Source: Flavobacteriaceae bacterium (GTDB lineage Bacteria; Bacteroidota; Bacteroidia; Flavobacteriales; Flavobacteriaceae). From it: a DNA stretch of 33,801 nt. Of this stretch, positions 32,962 through 33,801 are shown piece by piece. Every line of letters starts with the position of its first letter. Position 1 is the stretch's first letter. The DNA is taken from contig JAGQYS010000055.1 of NCBI GenBank assembly GCA_020435965.1, forward strand, positions 3,390 to 37,190. The letters are read 5' to 3'. Below the pieces are notes generated by a model that searched no databases, was not told the DNA's origin, and was given only the letters and a program-made list of their open reading frames with translations. The position numbers and the translations under genes are program-made.

Positions 32962-33801
32962 TTATTTGCTTAAATACATTTTACGTCTTGCGTATAAATC
33001 GTAAAACTCATCATCCTTTAAACTATCTATAAACAAAATGCTTTCTCCTGTACTTTTCATTTCTGGACCTAATTGCTTATTCACATTATGAAATTTATTA
33101 AAAGAGAATACTGGTTGCTTAATAGCGTAACCTTCTAATTTTGGTTGAAAGTTAAAGTCCTTAACCTTTTTGGCTCCTAGCATTACCTTTGTTGCATAAT
33201 TAACGTAAGGTTCTCCATAAGCTTTGGCTATAAAAGGAACTGTACGAGATGCTCTTGGATTGGCCTCAATGATATAAACCATATCGTCTTTAATGGCGAA
33301 TTGTATATTTATCAATCCTACTGTATTAAGAGCCAATGCAATTTTTTTGGTATGGTCTTTAATCTGTTGCATTACTAAATCACCTAAATTAAAAGGTGGC
33401 AATGTAGCATTACTATCGCCTGAATGAATTCCGCAAGGCTCTATATGCTCCATGATTCCTATGATATAAACATCTTCTCCATCACAAATAGCATCAGCCT
33501 CAGCTTCAATAGCTCCATCTAAATAATGGTCTAACAGCAATTTATTATTAGGGATTTTTCTGAGCAAATCAACCACATGCTCTTCCAATTCTTGTTTGTT
33601 TATAACAATTTTCATGCCTTGTCCTCCTAAAACATAAGATGGTCTCACTAAAATTGGGAAATCCAATTTATCTGCTACTTCAAGTGCTTCATCTGCTGTG
33701 GTAGCAATATCAAACTCTGGATAAGGAATGTTTAATTCTTTTAATAAGGTTGAAAAGCTTCCTCTATCTTCTGCTAAATCTAGTGCTTGATAACTTGTGC
33801 C
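32962..33801 (-). CDS. carB: Carbamoyl-phosphate synthase large subunit, C-terminal part
   Basis: The frame is open to the right edge of the window, so the gene is partial: 279 residues are seen. The visible part is the second ATP-grasp domain: AEDRGSFSTLLKELNIPYPEF, ILVRPSYVLGGQGMKIV, EAEADAICDGEDVYIIGIMEHIEPCGIHSGDS and QFAIKDDMVYIIEANPRASRTVPFIAKA. This domain phosphorylates carbamate with ATP to give carbamoyl phosphate for pyrimidine and arginine synthesis. It ends soon after LGPEMKSTGESI with about 26 more residues (LYARRKMYLSK), so the C-terminal MGS regulatory domain of E. coli CarB is missing. A weak hairpin with T run at 32936-32962 may end transcription. Confidence 0.93.
   Translation of the reverse strand, partial: GTSYQALDLAEDRGSFSTLLKELNIPYPEFDIATTADEALEVADKLDFPILVRPSYVLGGQGMKIVINKQELEEHVVDLLRKIPNNKLLLDHYLDGAIEAEADAICDGEDVYIIGIMEHIEPCGIHSGDSNATLPPFNLGDLVMQQIKDHTKKIALALNTVGLINIQFAIKDDMVYIIEANPRASRTVPFIAKAYGEPYVNYATKVMLGAKKVKDFNFQPKLEGYAIKQPVFSFNKFHNVNKQLGPEMKSTGESILFIDSLKDDEFYDLYARRKMYLSK

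Overview
The window reads as chromosomal DNA from a member of the Flavobacteriaceae (Bacteroidota), probably marine. The evidence is low G+C, little Shine-Dalgarno signal, several promoters of the Bacteroidota type (-33 TTTG, -7 TAnnTTTG), a protein with a type IX secretion (T9SS) sorting tail, many short lipoproteins with an SC or NC lipobox, and gene neighbourhoods typical of the family (coiled-coil gene-zapA, rlmD-DUF6452-DUF6048, purB with a HEAT-like gene). I see no phage, insertion sequence, CRISPR array, tRNA or rRNA.

Layout. 1-700 (minus): zapA and a coiled-coil partner, possibly followed by the start of 6S RNA. 877-5049 (plus): an M23 peptidase and a TonB-dependent receptor. 5046-8014: cysteine desulfurase (minus), an aspartate-rich lipoprotein (plus), an Smr-domain protein and a small membrane protein (both minus). 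8072-9182 (plus): three very small membrane proteins. 9259-10500 (minus): ornithine aminotransferase. 10717-13848 (plus): rlmD, DUF6452, DUF6048 and DinB genes. 14017-14649: an orphan lipoprotein in what may be a cassette-like unit. 14797-17330 (minus): SnoaL/cupin lipoprotein, glycosyltransferase and haem-binding protein. 17374-19544 (plus): HEAT-like protein, purB and an unlisted 58-residue membrane protein. 19627-21842 (minus): ECF sigma factor, anti-sigma factor and two DUF4252 proteins. 22150-23628: S41 protease lipoprotein. 23681-29127: a vitamin B12 uptake locus, with btuB (minus) behind a cobalamin riboswitch and a divergent BtuF/BtuC/BtuD-type ABC operon. 29233-30552: rmuC. 30642-31963: a SatD-like regulator fused to a helix-turn-helix plus a DUF3307 membrane protein. 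32016-32885 (minus): T9SS cargo. 32962-33801 (minus): the 3' part of carB.

The most interesting region is 30553-31963. A 28-bp unit is duplicated in tandem directly upstream of a gene whose product joins a nucleotidyl-cyclase-like (SatD-type) domain to a DNA-binding domain. The duplication itself creates a promoter (TTTG-N20-TATATTTG), and the repeated ATTCCAT box ends in an inverted repeat where transcription should start. This looks like an autoregulated sensor paired with an uncharacterised His/Asp-rich membrane protein. A second theme is short palindromic repeats in unusual places: the loops of two terminators, a peripheral stem of the cobalamin riboswitch, and the spacer before rmuC. Two small membrane-protein genes (58 and 35 codons) and a probable one-base frameshift at the end of a cupin gene are also noted.
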